64,000 bases of DNA from Lachnospiraceae bacterium (lineage in GTDB: Bacteria; Bacillota; Clostridia; Lachnospirales; Lachnospiraceae). Positions within the stretch are counted from its first letter, which is position 1; each line of letters starts with the position of its first letter. Location: NCBI GenBank assembly GCA_028689585.1, contig JAQVCW010000005.1, forward strand, positions 95,411 through 159,410. The letters are read 5' to 3'. The position numbers were made by a program, and so were the translations under genes. Below the pieces are notes generated by a model. It had not been told where the DNA came from and ran no database searches. It saw only the letters and a program-made list of their open reading frames with translations. Shown here piece after piece: positions 17,601-24,487 of the stretch.

Positions 17601-18984
17601 ATCTGTTACCGTTTCTAAGAACGTTTCTCAGTTCCGCTAAAGTGCGTTCATCAAAAGCCTTTGGAAAATCAAAAAGGACTAAAACCTCGACGTTTGCTCG
17701 ATAACCTTCGTGTTCTTTTGCATACTCAAATATATTTTCGTACTGATTCCCCAGCTTATCTTGAAGAACAGATTCAATAAACGCATTCATTTTTCCAATC
17801 TTTGCTGCCACTTCATCTTTATTTATGTATATTTTTTCGCCGAATAACTCGGGAAGCTTTTTCTTAGCATCAAAAAATGGAAATATGCTATTACCTCTGT
17901 TTTCCGGATCAACAATATCGTAAATCAAGCGTGAGACAGGAACTGCCGATAACATTCCAAACATTATCGAGTGTACAAATGATTGAACAAGGCTTGGATT
18001 GCTATTGTCATTTACTATCATCCATGAAGGTGCATCCTGCATAGACATCGCCACTGGAAAACGTATGGCACCATTTTCAAGTAATTTCATGCATTTATCT
18101 TTAATTACGGATGCAACAATTTGGGACTGTACAAAAAAATCAATGGGATAATCCACAAACATCATGTTAAATACGCCATCAACGATCTCTTTTGAAGAAT
18201 TAACTTTGTAGATATTTTCCTCATAATGCTTAATCAACAGATAAAGATAATCAACAAAATCATCTGACAAAACTCTGTCTAATTCTGAACAGATTTGCTC
18301 CGCCACTTCATCAAGCGTTATCAGATGTCTCTTCTCAAAGGCATCTGACTCATTTTTATGTTTCTCCGAAAGAATACGCTTCTGCTCTGTATAACTGTCC
18401 CTCAACGAATTCAAGTTTTCTTCTGTCAAAGGGGAGAGAGTTTCTTCAATTTCCTTAACAAAGGCCGAAACGGTATTGCGAAGAACAATCAACTCTTCAT
18501 AGTCTTTTTTTCTTTGCCCAGAAAACAAGTAATTCAATCCATTGATTAACCTTGGCAAAATGTCTTCTGAATATTTCTTATACAGAGCATTGAAACTTTT
18601 TTTAATTTCCGCTAAAGCATCAAAAAAGTCTGTGGCTTCATCATATTTTGAGCTGGTCACTTGTGATAGTGTTTCTTCCTTCTTTTTCTTTGTCTTAACA
18701 TAATACTTATCTACAAGAGAAAGTTGCTCGTCAAGTTTTGTTATTTCGGCTAATATTTTTTTCGCGTCTGTTACTGTTTGCTGCGACTTGTTTCTAACAG
18801 CTGAACAATTATTCTGATAACCACTCTCCAGAGCGGACAGTGCGCCTCTATGCCTTGCTTGAAGTGTACTCTTCTCTTTATCATAGGTAGCCTGTGTTGT
18901 ACTGATAAGATTTTCTGACTTATCTGCAAACACATTAATATCAGAAATCAAAGTTATAATCTCTGCTTGTGATATTGCTTTCAT
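14605..18984 (-). CDS. Large FtsK/EssC-like ATPase without membrane segments
   Basis: The 1459-residue protein starts with about 250 residues of charged coiled coil, then two related segments (about 260-560 and 590-860) that share V-D-x-E-N/E-Q-R-G-N-S-I-x-P-F, D-K-L-G-N-x-Y and L-R-N-G-N-x-C-G-I/V-F motifs but lack Walker A. The third segment has an intact P-loop G-A-T-G-S-G-K-S-T near residue 910, Walker B I-L-V-I-M-D-E-F and the A-T-Q-S sensor. A fourth C-terminal segment (about 1180-1459) has a degenerate loop. This is the EssC/EccC-type multi-ATPase plan, but there is no FHA domain and no transmembrane helix. It probably powers movement of WXG substrates. It follows the E1-like gene by 36 bases. 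Confidence 0.82.
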   Translation of the reverse strand: MKAISQAEIITLISDINVFADKSENLISTTQATYDKEKSTLQARHRGALSALESGYQNNCSAVRNKSQQTVTDAKKILAEITKLDEQLSLVDKYYVKTKKKKEETLSQVTSSKYDEATDFFDALAEIKKSFNALYKKYSEDILPRLINGLNYLFSGQRKKDYEELIVLRNTVSAFVKEIEETLSPLTEENLNSLRDSYTEQKRILSEKHKNESDAFEKRHLITLDEVAEQICSELDRVLSDDFVDYLYLLIKHYEENIYKVNSSKEIVDGVFNMMFVDYPIDFFVQSQIVASVIKDKCMKLLENGAIRFPVAMSMQDAPSWMIVNDNSNPSLVQSFVHSIMFGMLSAVPVSRLIYDIVDPENRGNSIFPFFDAKKKLPELFGEKIYINKDEVAAKIGKMNAFIESVLQDKLGNQYENIFEYAKEHEGYRANVEVLVLFDFPKAFDERTLAELRNVLRNGNRCGIFTIISYSPSPDGLRSHEFEQNMQSVFDLTTVISQSTTDFVLRGLPLTYYVMPEKMDFGKFFSKYMLIFEGINNRGIAFAPLIKKLVDLQDSVELDSHISCICDMMENYEKAYAQVPAVGSSFPPVVILGTVLYPADIFSDSVGYQKIKDRFGAGNFTEDTMGYVELPLTFDLRNNFNLLLYCSQETNAKMLSFAHHVMWSFLSFMPVTKVDICVFDGEQRGNSIIPFLDFRKQCPDIFDQKVYTNQESMIERLQKINMQIDEFIQDKLGNKYRDIYDYNINTPNRAEAVTLLVLYDFPSGMDGRSLDLLANILRNGNKCGVFVTVCYNPDITFSKYESIEERLEGIAKYCTSVEFKDGHYGFMPYNLQINMPDMMSNQDIDEFIADYVKKSDVIKKQGLSFKDILAHQLFASSSAKSLSIPVGVGDGDSIVNMTIGVGSSHHGLIAGATGSGKSTLLHTLIMSSMLHYTPDQLHLYLMDFKSGTEFKIYESVRLPHIQLLALDAMQEFGESILENLVKEMEKRGNLFKEAGQTSLNGYTQATGQPLPRILVIMDEFQILFNDSTNRKVAMNCAELTKRIVTEGRAFGIHLLMATQSTKVISDLTLSHGTIEQMRIRVGLKCGESDARYLFSDQNDTKALAMMKGPIGTAVMNLDYTEKPNIGFRAAYCDDKTQKHYLMEISKTFADQPYSLQTFEGGRTTKLLDYFASAGINTTSELPANIHMGTLIKVAPPFAITIDKKKKHNLLICGSNEKMATTVSNNYIVSALFNENATVYCVDGDTLVGDDTCRDFYDVVSNCCNRFKVAQDRADIIKFINEIYRDFQDWKKQNSNEIIFVVIKNLQFLDIIKSMFKGENIDESEFIDDAIDEPEIDPANPFAAVNSMFANRSSDDNMSVGEKLVKLIEDGSGFGIHFIVTSLEYQTVRECMYYGENILTKFPERIIFSLGSNDADNLIENVSVAGLRDNTVYFTDGVKNTFQMKPYVTPSIDEVSNLLR

Positions 18985-19020
18985 AAATTGTGTCCTTTCT
19001 CTGAATAGCCCTACTATCAG

Positions 19021-20172
19021 TTATTTATCTTCGAGTTCGTACTTACAAACGCACTTCTCTTTGCATTGTGTTTTCCCAAAATCAACCACTAATGATGTTG
19101 TAATTTGAAGCGGATAACTAAAAATTTCAACCATTTCGCCACCTATTTTAGTGTTGCACGTATTACATATAACTGTATACTGTTTCAAATTGTCAAGTAC
19201 TCGCGGAATATACTCTTGATTTGTGCGATTGAGCATATCAATGATTATTTTAATTCCTATTGTAGTAATGAAATTTATGTCGACAGATATACCTGGCTCA
19301 AATTTTATCCCTTCCGTCTGCTCTTGGTTAGAATAAATGTGGTGATTCGCCTGTGCTCTTGCAGATATATTTCCACCCTCCCCCAATGCACACTCATAGC
19401 ATGGCATACCGGAATTTGGTATGTGATAAAATATTTCACCGGCAAAGGCTCTTTCCCAAAAACCGATAGAAATAAAATATGCCGAATAGTAGATGCTGAT
19501 ACGATTTGTATACACATCTGCAGCACGATTATCAGCGCAACCAACAAAGATTGTATCTCCCTCTACACAAAAATCATCCAGCTGTTTCTTCGGAAGATTT
19601 TGTACTATTCCTTCAAATGTTTCAATCTTAACATTAGGATTGATGTTTTTAAGTTTACGAATCAAAGCATTCACTTTCAAATCGCCAACATCTTCAATCC
19701 CGCACTGATGTCTGCATATATTGTGATATTCAACAATATCAGAATCGACAAGCAGAAAATGTCCCACACCCGCTCTAGCCAACTCCATTGCAACCAAGCT
19801 GCCAACTGAACCACATCCAAGTATGATTACTTTTTTCTTCGACATTGTGTCTGTTTCAAGAATACCTTTATTACGTGAAAAAATACTTTGATACAAGCCA
19901 TATGATTCCGTTTTTAATTCAACTCCATCAAAATAGAATTTCACTTTATTTTCAGATTGGATTGCGCAGAACCCTCGATTTGGCACTTCACTCTTTTCTG
20001 GCAAGACAGCGCACAAGAGTTCTCCACGATCATTTAAGCTTTCCGGAAATACATTATATATACACGTATCCGCATAGTAATGACCATACAACTCTCTAAC
20101 TTCAGTGTTTGTCAGCTGCTCTTCTGAAATAAACACAGTTTTCTTGATTTCATCGTTAAAGAAATTTTCCAT
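19021..20172 (-). CDS. E1-like (ThiF/MoeB superfamily) adenylating enzyme
   Basis: The 383-residue product has an N-terminal region of about 110 residues of unknown fold, then an E1/ThiF Rossmann domain. Visible are the G-C-G-S-V-G-S nucleotide loop (119-125), D143/D145 in L-V-D-S-D, the N-I-C-R arginine (R154), the D-L-K lysine (K166) and C-A-D-N (212-215). Two C-x-x-C pairs (258/261 and 336/339) should bind zinc, as in MoeB and ThiF. Such enzymes adenylate the C-terminal Gly of ubiquitin-like proteins. The gene lies between a JAMM peptidase (3 bases between) and the ATPase. No ThiS/MoaD partner is near, so a thiamin or molybdopterin role is unlikely. Confidence 0.88.
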   Translation of the reverse strand: MENFFNDEIKKTVFISEEQLTNTEVRELYGHYYADTCIYNVFPESLNDRGELLCAVLPEKSEVPNRGFCAIQSENKVKFYFDGVELKTESYGLYQSIFSRNKGILETDTMSKKKVIILGCGSVGSLVAMELARAGVGHFLLVDSDIVEYHNICRHQCGIEDVGDLKVNALIRKLKNINPNVKIETFEGIVQNLPKKQLDDFCVEGDTIFVGCADNRAADVYTNRISIYYSAYFISIGFWERAFAGEIFYHIPNSGMPCYECALGEGGNISARAQANHHIYSNQEQTEGIKFEPGISVDINFITTIGIKIIIDMLNRTNQEYIPRVLDNLKQYTVICNTCNTKIGGEMVEIFSYPLQITTSLVVDFGKTQCKEKCVCKYELEDK

Positions 20173-20175
20173 TTA

Positions 20176-21183
20176 TTATTCATCCTTCCTGTCAAATCCA
20201 ATAAATCTCAAAACACCATCGATTATCTTTTTCGTTTCAGGTTCTACGATAACTTGTGTGTGGGGCTTGGATTCCATCTCTATGTTCTCATTCTGTGGAA
20301 TCATTCCAAATAAATTTTCAAACAATCCATCCTCGTATAGATAATTTGTTCCTTGGTATTGAAAAAACAATTCGTCATTTTTCTCTGAATAAGCAAAAAA
20401 CACCTTTGTAATTCCATCAACAGTATCTTGAATTAAAGCAAGAAGCCCATCCTTTTGAACAACAGATAACTCAATCCCCACCTCATCAGACATAAAGGAG
20501 ATGTCTGACACTGTATTGTCAATTAATTTATCTTTCAAGTCCTGTGAGAATACCCTAGGCTTATCGACCCTATCCGCTGTTATGCGATCACTATACAACG
20601 GTTTTAACTTATCCATGAAGGAACATAAACTTATAGACGGATGCAAATCTTCTCTGGTGGAATCTCCCTGCATTATATTTTGCATAATTTGCTCGTATTT
20701 CTGCAAAGGTTTAAGCCTTAAATATTTTTGAGGAATTAAGTCATTACCAACAACATATGATATTTTCGAATAGGAACATGGACTTTCTACATGATACATG
20801 GTAATTCTGAACTTAGGATCAATATTTACAAGTGCAGAAATTGCACCCTCTTTTCTCATTTGCGCATATTTAGAATTTGTTCCGTTGTCTGTAGTTGAAA
20901 ATATATCGAATGAGCCTGGATGTCTATGCCACAATCCGATTAACGTCAGTTTTTGCTCATATAGATTAGCAACTTTATTTATTAGGTGCTGGGTATACTT
21001 TTGATCGTATTCAAAATATGCCACTTCAAAAATAGACTTGGGACCTGGGTCAATTGCTTCTATGATATACCAGATTCCTCGGTCAAATGTTCCTAAAAAC
21101 AATCCACCCGTTTCAGTCTGTATTTTTTCGGTGGTTTCTGCCAGCACGGCCGCATATGCCCTGTCTGAAAAAACCACATTCAT
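20176..21183 (-). CDS. JAMM (JAB/MPN) metallopeptidase, candidate deconjugating enzyme
   Basis: The 335-residue protein carries a complete JAMM zinc site in its first 100 residues: E24 in T-E-T-G-G, H86 and H88 in W-H-R-H-P-G, then S96 and D99 in S-T-T-D, spaced as H-x-H-x7-S-x2-D. This family removes ubiquitin-like proteins or trims their C-termini. Residues about 140-335 form an extra region I do not recognise. The start has GGGAGG 10 bases upstream. Its 3-base spacing to the E1-like gene and position after the E2-like gene are the typical order in bacterial ubiquitin-like operons. Confidence 0.9.
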   Translation of the reverse strand: MNVVFSDRAYAAVLAETTEKIQTETGGLFLGTFDRGIWYIIEAIDPGPKSIFEVAYFEYDQKYTQHLINKVANLYEQKLTLIGLWHRHPGSFDIFSTTDNGTNSKYAQMRKEGAISALVNIDPKFRITMYHVESPCSYSKISYVVGNDLIPQKYLRLKPLQKYEQIMQNIMQGDSTREDLHPSISLCSFMDKLKPLYSDRITADRVDKPRVFSQDLKDKLIDNTVSDISFMSDEVGIELSVVQKDGLLALIQDTVDGITKVFFAYSEKNDELFFQYQGTNYLYEDGLFENLFGMIPQNENIEMESKPHTQVIVEPETKKIIDGVLRFIGFDRKDE

Positions 21184-21211
21184 GCTTCTTTACCTCCCTT
21201 TACATACAAAA

Positions 21212-21240
21212 GTGTCCAGCTTCAAAATGAAGCTGGACAC
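21212..21240 (-). promoter_or_regulatory. Perfect intra-operon hairpin between the E2-like and JAMM genes
   Basis: GTGTCCAGCTTCA and its exact complement flank an AAA loop, a 13-base-pair stem. On the minus strand it is followed only by CTTTTGT, a weak U tract. It lies between the E2-like stop and the JAMM ribosome site and may act as an attenuator or RNA-processing site. Confidence 0.6.
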
Positions 21241-21248
21241 CCAGTAAT

Positions 21249-21797
21249 TTAGTAATTACCCTCCATAGCAACATCATCACTGATTTCGCCATTCAGCCAC
21301 ATTTCGCAAAGTATAATCCATTTACAGGCCCAACTAAGAGCAGACGCTGCAGAAGTAGAACGACTCTGTCCCGCTTTAAAATATCGAGGGTCTGCAGTAC
21401 AGATAAAATACTCTTCATTACGCCCAAAATTATTACGATAAATATGTGGTAAACCCAACCCAAAACCGTGTTTAGCTGCGTTATCATAAGTTCCATAAGT
21501 GTCCATAACGATGGGCATCATACGATCAGCCACATCTTTGAGTCGTGGCTGAAGCGGAAGAATCTGAATAGAACCTCCATATTCGCCCTCTGATGCATGA
21601 GGATGATCATTTTTATAAATCAACATCAAATCCCAAACCATACCACCTGCACCTGTTGGCTGAACCTTACCGCGCCAATATAGTCTTCCGGAACCATCTT
21701 GAAGCTGATTGATTTTAAAAGCTGGAAAAAACTTTTGCATCGCTGCTACTTCAGCTTGATATAACTGTGGATCACTCTGATACCAATAAAACGCCAT
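21249..21797 (-). CDS. E2-like (ubiquitin-conjugating enzyme fold) protein
   Basis: The 182-residue protein shows the order of E2-fold landmarks. A Y-K-N-D-H-P segment near 61-66 and G-G-S-I-Q-I-L-P at 74-81 resemble the E2 Y-P...P-x-V-x-F strands. Then L-P-H-I-Y-x-N (116-122) and F-I-C-T-A-D (131-136) resemble the E2 H-P-N-I-Y...G-x-I-C-L active-site flap, putting C133 as the candidate catalytic Cys. A Trp-rich C-terminal helix (W156, W160, W167) ends the fold as in several bacterial E2-like families. Its stop-start spacing with the 60-residue gene is 2 bases. The family assignment is my pattern match; the gene neighbourhood supports it. Confidence 0.7.
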   Translation of the reverse strand: MAFYWYQSDPQLYQAEVAAMQKFFPAFKINQLQDGSGRLYWRGKVQPTGAGGMVWDLMLIYKNDHPHASEGEYGGSIQILPLQPRLKDVADRMMPIVMDTYGTYDNAAKHGFGLGLPHIYRNNFGRNEEYFICTADPRYFKAGQSRSTSAASALSWACKWIILCEMWLNGEISDDVAMEGNY

Positions 21798-21799
21798 AC

Positions 21800-21982
21800 T
21801 CAGCCCTCCTTTGCCAGTTTTCCATCAGGAACCTGAATACCAGACATTCCATTATCCTGCATTTCATCCTTTGTACCAACTTCTCCTGTCGGAGTCACTA
21901 CAACGGGTTCGCCTTGTCGGAGTGCTTCTGCCAACGCTCTACGACGTGCTGCTACTGCATCGCTATTTGCATTATTATCCAT
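21800..21982 (-). CDS. 60-residue peptide, candidate modifier or adaptor
   Basis: A short gene with a strong AGGAGG site 8 bases before its ATG, so it is real. The N-terminal half is a predicted charged helix (A-A-R-R-R-A-L-A-E-A-L-R), followed by V-V-V-T-P-T-G and a polar tail ending K-E-G. It lies directly before the E2-like gene, where a ubiquitin-like substrate could be encoded. The terminal Gly is suggestive but the last codons AAG-GAG-GGC also form the ribosome site of the E2-like gene, so selection on that site could explain it. It is too short and probably too disordered for a beta-grasp fold. I do not recognise a family. Confidence 0.6.
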   Translation of the reverse strand: MDNNANSDAVAARRRALAEALRQGEPVVVTPTGEVGTKDEMQDNGMSGIQVPDGKLAKEG

Positions 21983-22017
21983 CTTTCATTCCTCCTGTTC
22001 GATATTACAATGACTGC

Positions 22018-22884
22018 TTAAGCTGCATTCGGGAAATCTCTGATAATCTCACCGTTTTCAGCAATTCTAGTTGTTGCCTGACGAAGTGCTGCATCTGCTG
22101 CTTCCTCGCCGTTAGTGCGAACTGCCTGTGCATAAGAGTTATTATACAGTTCACTACCTTCATTCATGAGAGTATCAAGATCAACACCTCGATTCTTATT
22201 ACGAACCAATGTATACTCCATATAGTCCTTCATCTGCTGTAATGCAGCACTATCGGATTCAATAAATCCAGACGTTTTCTTCAAGTAAGTAATATAGTAT
22301 ATCGTATTAGTGATCGTTATCCAGATACATTTAAACACGATTACAATCAAGTTAAAGAAAATCGAAATGACTGTAAAGATACCAAATTGACCAGCAAACG
22401 CAATTTTAATACAATCCCATGCCAATGAGCCAAACGCCTTCAATGCACTAAGGAACACACCGCCGATACAAGCATAAATCAGTCCAGCCAATAAACCTGC
22501 TCCAAAATCGCCCCCGGATATTCCATCTGACATACCAATAATAAAGCCAATTACAATACCAACAAGAGAAAGGATAAACTGAGCCTTAATTTTGTTTTTG
22601 TTTTTGGTTAATTCTGCCACGTTATCTGCGACAATTTGCTGACAACAATCATAGCATAAACTTTTTCCTGCATATTCACCCGATGTTACTCCGTATGCTT
22701 CTGCACAATCTTTGCAAATATACTTTCCACATCTTGCACACTGTGCTACAGCTGGTTCATCTGGATGATGATAACACCCCGGACCGTTAAACTGTGCCTG
22801 TGGCGGTGGCGTAAATGTTGGTGCAGCGTCTGACGGCGGTGTGAATGTTGGAATTGTGCCACCTTGTTTTTCTTGAACTCCCAT
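22018..22884 (-). CDS. Membrane protein with N-terminal B-box/treble-clef zinc finger
   Basis: The 288-residue protein starts with a Pro/Thr-rich tail containing two T-F-T-P-P repeats, then a zinc-binding module with C37, H40, C49, C52, C57, C60, C77 and C80, the C-x2-H...C-x2-C-x4-C-x2-C arrangement of B-box-type treble clefs. About three hydrophobic segments follow (roughly 98-117, 126-150 and 163-192), then a charged soluble tail with D-A-A-L-R. It is the only clear integral membrane protein of the operon. B-box and RING fingers are protein-interaction or E3 modules in eukaryotes, so it could be an E3-like factor or the membrane anchor for the ATPase. Start follows AGGAGG. Confidence 0.78.
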   Translation of the reverse strand: MGVQEKQGGTIPTFTPPSDAAPTFTPPPQAQFNGPGCYHHPDEPAVAQCARCGKYICKDCAEAYGVTSGEYAGKSLCYDCCQQIVADNVAELTKNKNKIKAQFILSLVGIVIGFIIGMSDGISGGDFGAGLLAGLIYACIGGVFLSALKAFGSLAWDCIKIAFAGQFGIFTVISIFFNLIVIVFKCIWITITNTIYYITYLKKTSGFIESDSAALQQMKDYMEYTLVRNKNRGVDLDTLMNEGSELYNNSYAQAVRTNGEEAADAALRQATTRIAENGEIIRDFPNAA

Positions 22885-22901
22885 GTTCTCTCTTCCTCCT
22901 G

Positions 22902-23171
22902 TTAAAATTTTACTTTATTATATTGGTCCAAAGATTGAGCCAATTTTTCTAATTTGGGTAACGCTGAATTTAAAGTATCAACAGGAGTTGCCGTTAATCG
23001 CGCAATCTGTTGCATAAGCATATTGAACTGAGCTGCCTGAGCATCGTCCCAATTTGAAGTAGCAGACATTCCTGTTCTGATTCCACTGCTAATTCTTTCT
23101 ATATCTTTGATTGTATTTGAAATATCCTTTTTCATTTCCCTTATGGTTTCGGGAGAAGCTTTTACTGCCAT
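22902..23171 (-). CDS. WXG100-like protein (89 residues)
   Basis: A small all-helical protein of the WXG100/ESX size. The turn between two helices holds W-D-D-A-Q (Trp near residue 41) where WXG proteins have W-x-G. The C-terminus ends L-D-Q-Y-N-K-V-K-F. These proteins form helical hairpin dimers that are exported by FtsK/EssC ATPases. AGGAGG lies 8 bases upstream. Third of the WXG-like genes in the operon. Confidence 0.78.
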   Translation of the reverse strand: MAVKASPETIREMKKDISNTIKDIERISSGIRTGMSATSNWDDAQAAQFNMLMQQIARLTATPVDTLNSALPKLEKLAQSLDQYNKVKF

Positions 23172-23190
23172 ATTTCGTTACCTCCTGGTC

Positions 23191-23472
23191 TTATAGACTT
23201 GTTGATTCATAATCCTGAACTGCTGCAAGTAAATCCTGGAGTTTTCCCATGCAATCCTGAAGTTCGCTCACCGGCTTAGTTAAGGCACTGCAACATTCCT
23301 CAACAATTCCGCCCAGAGCAGCATATTTTTGATCTTTCCAGCCCCCAGAACCTGCTTGCTGATAACTACGCTGTAGGCTGTTTGATGCTGCCTCTAGCTC
23401 ATGGATTGATGTTTTGCAACATCCTATCCCACCTTGAATTGCTGCACTTTCTACGGATACACCACTTGCCAT
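23191..23472 (-). CDS. WXG100-like protein (93 residues)
   Basis: A helical-hairpin protein with the turn G-G-W-K-D-Q-K-Y near residues 43-50, matching the W-x-D-x-K-Y/F form seen in its operon neighbours and in the toxin. It has six cysteines, unusual for this family. The last residues Y-E-S-T-S-L match the C-terminus of the coiled-coil protein encoded just upstream. GGGAGG ribosome site. Likely a secreted substrate or chaperone of the ATPase. Confidence 0.78.
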   Translation of the reverse strand: MASGVSVESAAIQGGIGCCKTSIHELEAASNSLQRSYQQAGSGGWKDQKYAALGGIVEECCSALTKPVSELQDCMGKLQDLLAAVQDYESTSL

Positions 23473-23499
23473 TGTTTTACCTCCCTTGTATTTAATGAT

Positions 23500-24246
23500 T
23501 TATAAGCTTGTATTTTCGTATTCCTCAATACTTGAAATACATCTCTCAATAGCTGATGCATTGCTCTGTGCTGTGCTACTTGCTGTTGATTGAAACTTTT
23601 TTGCTGCCGCAACATACGCTGATGCGTCAGACTCCATTTTTTTGAACGCACTTTTTAATCTTTCCAGTTTACTTTTGAGCTTATTACATCTGTTTTTCTC
23701 TTCTGATAACTTCATCTCACATTGAGTTTTTTGAGACTTTGCAGAATTCATATCCTGCTTCAGCGTATCCCTTTTCGATGACAAGTTATGTAGTTCTGAT
23801 TCAAGTTCACTGCATTGCATCGTACATTGATTAATTCTACTCTCCACCATGCTTATTTGTGTCTGAATCTGAAAACGCTCGTCCTCATCATCTGTATTAG
23901 CTAATTGGGATTGTAATTCTGATTTTTGCATTTCTAATGTTCTACGTTGGCCATTTATCGACTGAATCTGTTGATGTATAGCTGGTATACGATTTTCAAT
24001 TCTAACAATTTCGCCAGACATTTGTATAATTTTATCGTCAAGGATTTCAATATTCTTGGTTAGCTTATTGATTATCTCTTCTGATTGAAATACATCCTGT
24101 TCTGATTCCGACACTTTCAAATGTCCTTCTTGGACTAAAGCATCTGTTGAATTTTTAACGCTTTCCGGTATTCCCTCAATATCTGTTTTAAAATTTTTTA
24201 ATGCGTTTTTCACCATCTGTAAGGCTTCATTCGTTACATCAACCAT
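23500..24246 (-). CDS. Long coiled-coil protein with WXG-type C-terminal tail
   Basis: The 248-residue protein is almost entirely predicted coiled coil: heptad-rich segments with many Gln, Glu and Lys from about residue 35 to 205, with no membrane segment or signal peptide. It ends Y-E-N-T-S-L, nearly identical to the tail of the next gene's product, which suggests it is recognised by the same export machinery. It resembles elongated WXG/LXG-like substrates or structural partners but I cannot assign a family. GAGGATGATAG precedes the ATG. It lies 13 bases after the first WXG gene. Confidence 0.7.
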   Translation of the reverse strand: MVDVTNEALQMVKNALKNFKTDIEGIPESVKNSTDALVQEGHLKVSESEQDVFQSEEIINKLTKNIEILDDKIIQMSGEIVRIENRIPAIHQQIQSINGQRRTLEMQKSELQSQLANTDDEDERFQIQTQISMVESRINQCTMQCSELESELHNLSSKRDTLKQDMNSAKSQKTQCEMKLSEEKNRCNKLKSKLERLKSAFKKMESDASAYVAAAKKFQSTASSTAQSNASAIERCISSIEEYENTSL

Positions 24247-24259
24247 CTATCATCCTCTT

Positions 24260-24487
24260 CTAATACTTCTCGTTTCCAATTTTCTCGAATCGATCTGCTG
24301 AACTGCAACAACGTTCACTAGCTACAATGACATCCTTAGACATATTTGCAATTGTACTTACGCTTGCTGATAACTCAGAAAATTTTGAATCAGTCCAAAT
24401 AGAAGATGCTCTACCTATTTCCGTGCTAAGTTTTCTAACTGAACTCTGAAACATCTCCATATCTTTTTTCATAAATGCAGAACTCAT
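24260..24487 (-). CDS. WXG100-like protein (75 residues)
   Basis: A short helical protein with the turn S-I-W-T-D-S-K-F near residues 30-36, the same W-x-D-x-K-aromatic form as other proteins of the operon. Its C-terminus ends R-F-E-K-I-G-N-E-K-Y. Its ATG overlaps the TGA of the preceding broken regulator gene (ATGA), so the two were translationally coupled. First intact gene of the operon. Confidence 0.75.
   Translation of the reverse strand: MSSAFMKKDMEMFQSSVRKLSTEIGRASSIWTDSKFSELSASVSTIANMSKDVIVASERCCSSADRFEKIGNEKY

Noticed and set aside
14605..18984. Calling this a standard chromosomal FtsK DNA translocase
   Set aside because: It lacks the membrane domain and gamma domain, has multiple ATPase modules as EssC does, and lies among WXG genes.
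19021..20172. ThiF/MoeB for thiamin or molybdopterin synthesis
   Set aside because: No ThiS, MoaD or cofactor genes are near; the neighbours are JAMM, E2-like and WXG genes.
21800..21982. Treating the terminal Gly of the 60-residue peptide as proof of a ubiquitin-like modifier
   Set aside because: The last three codons also form the ribosome site of the next gene, and no beta-grasp pattern is visible.
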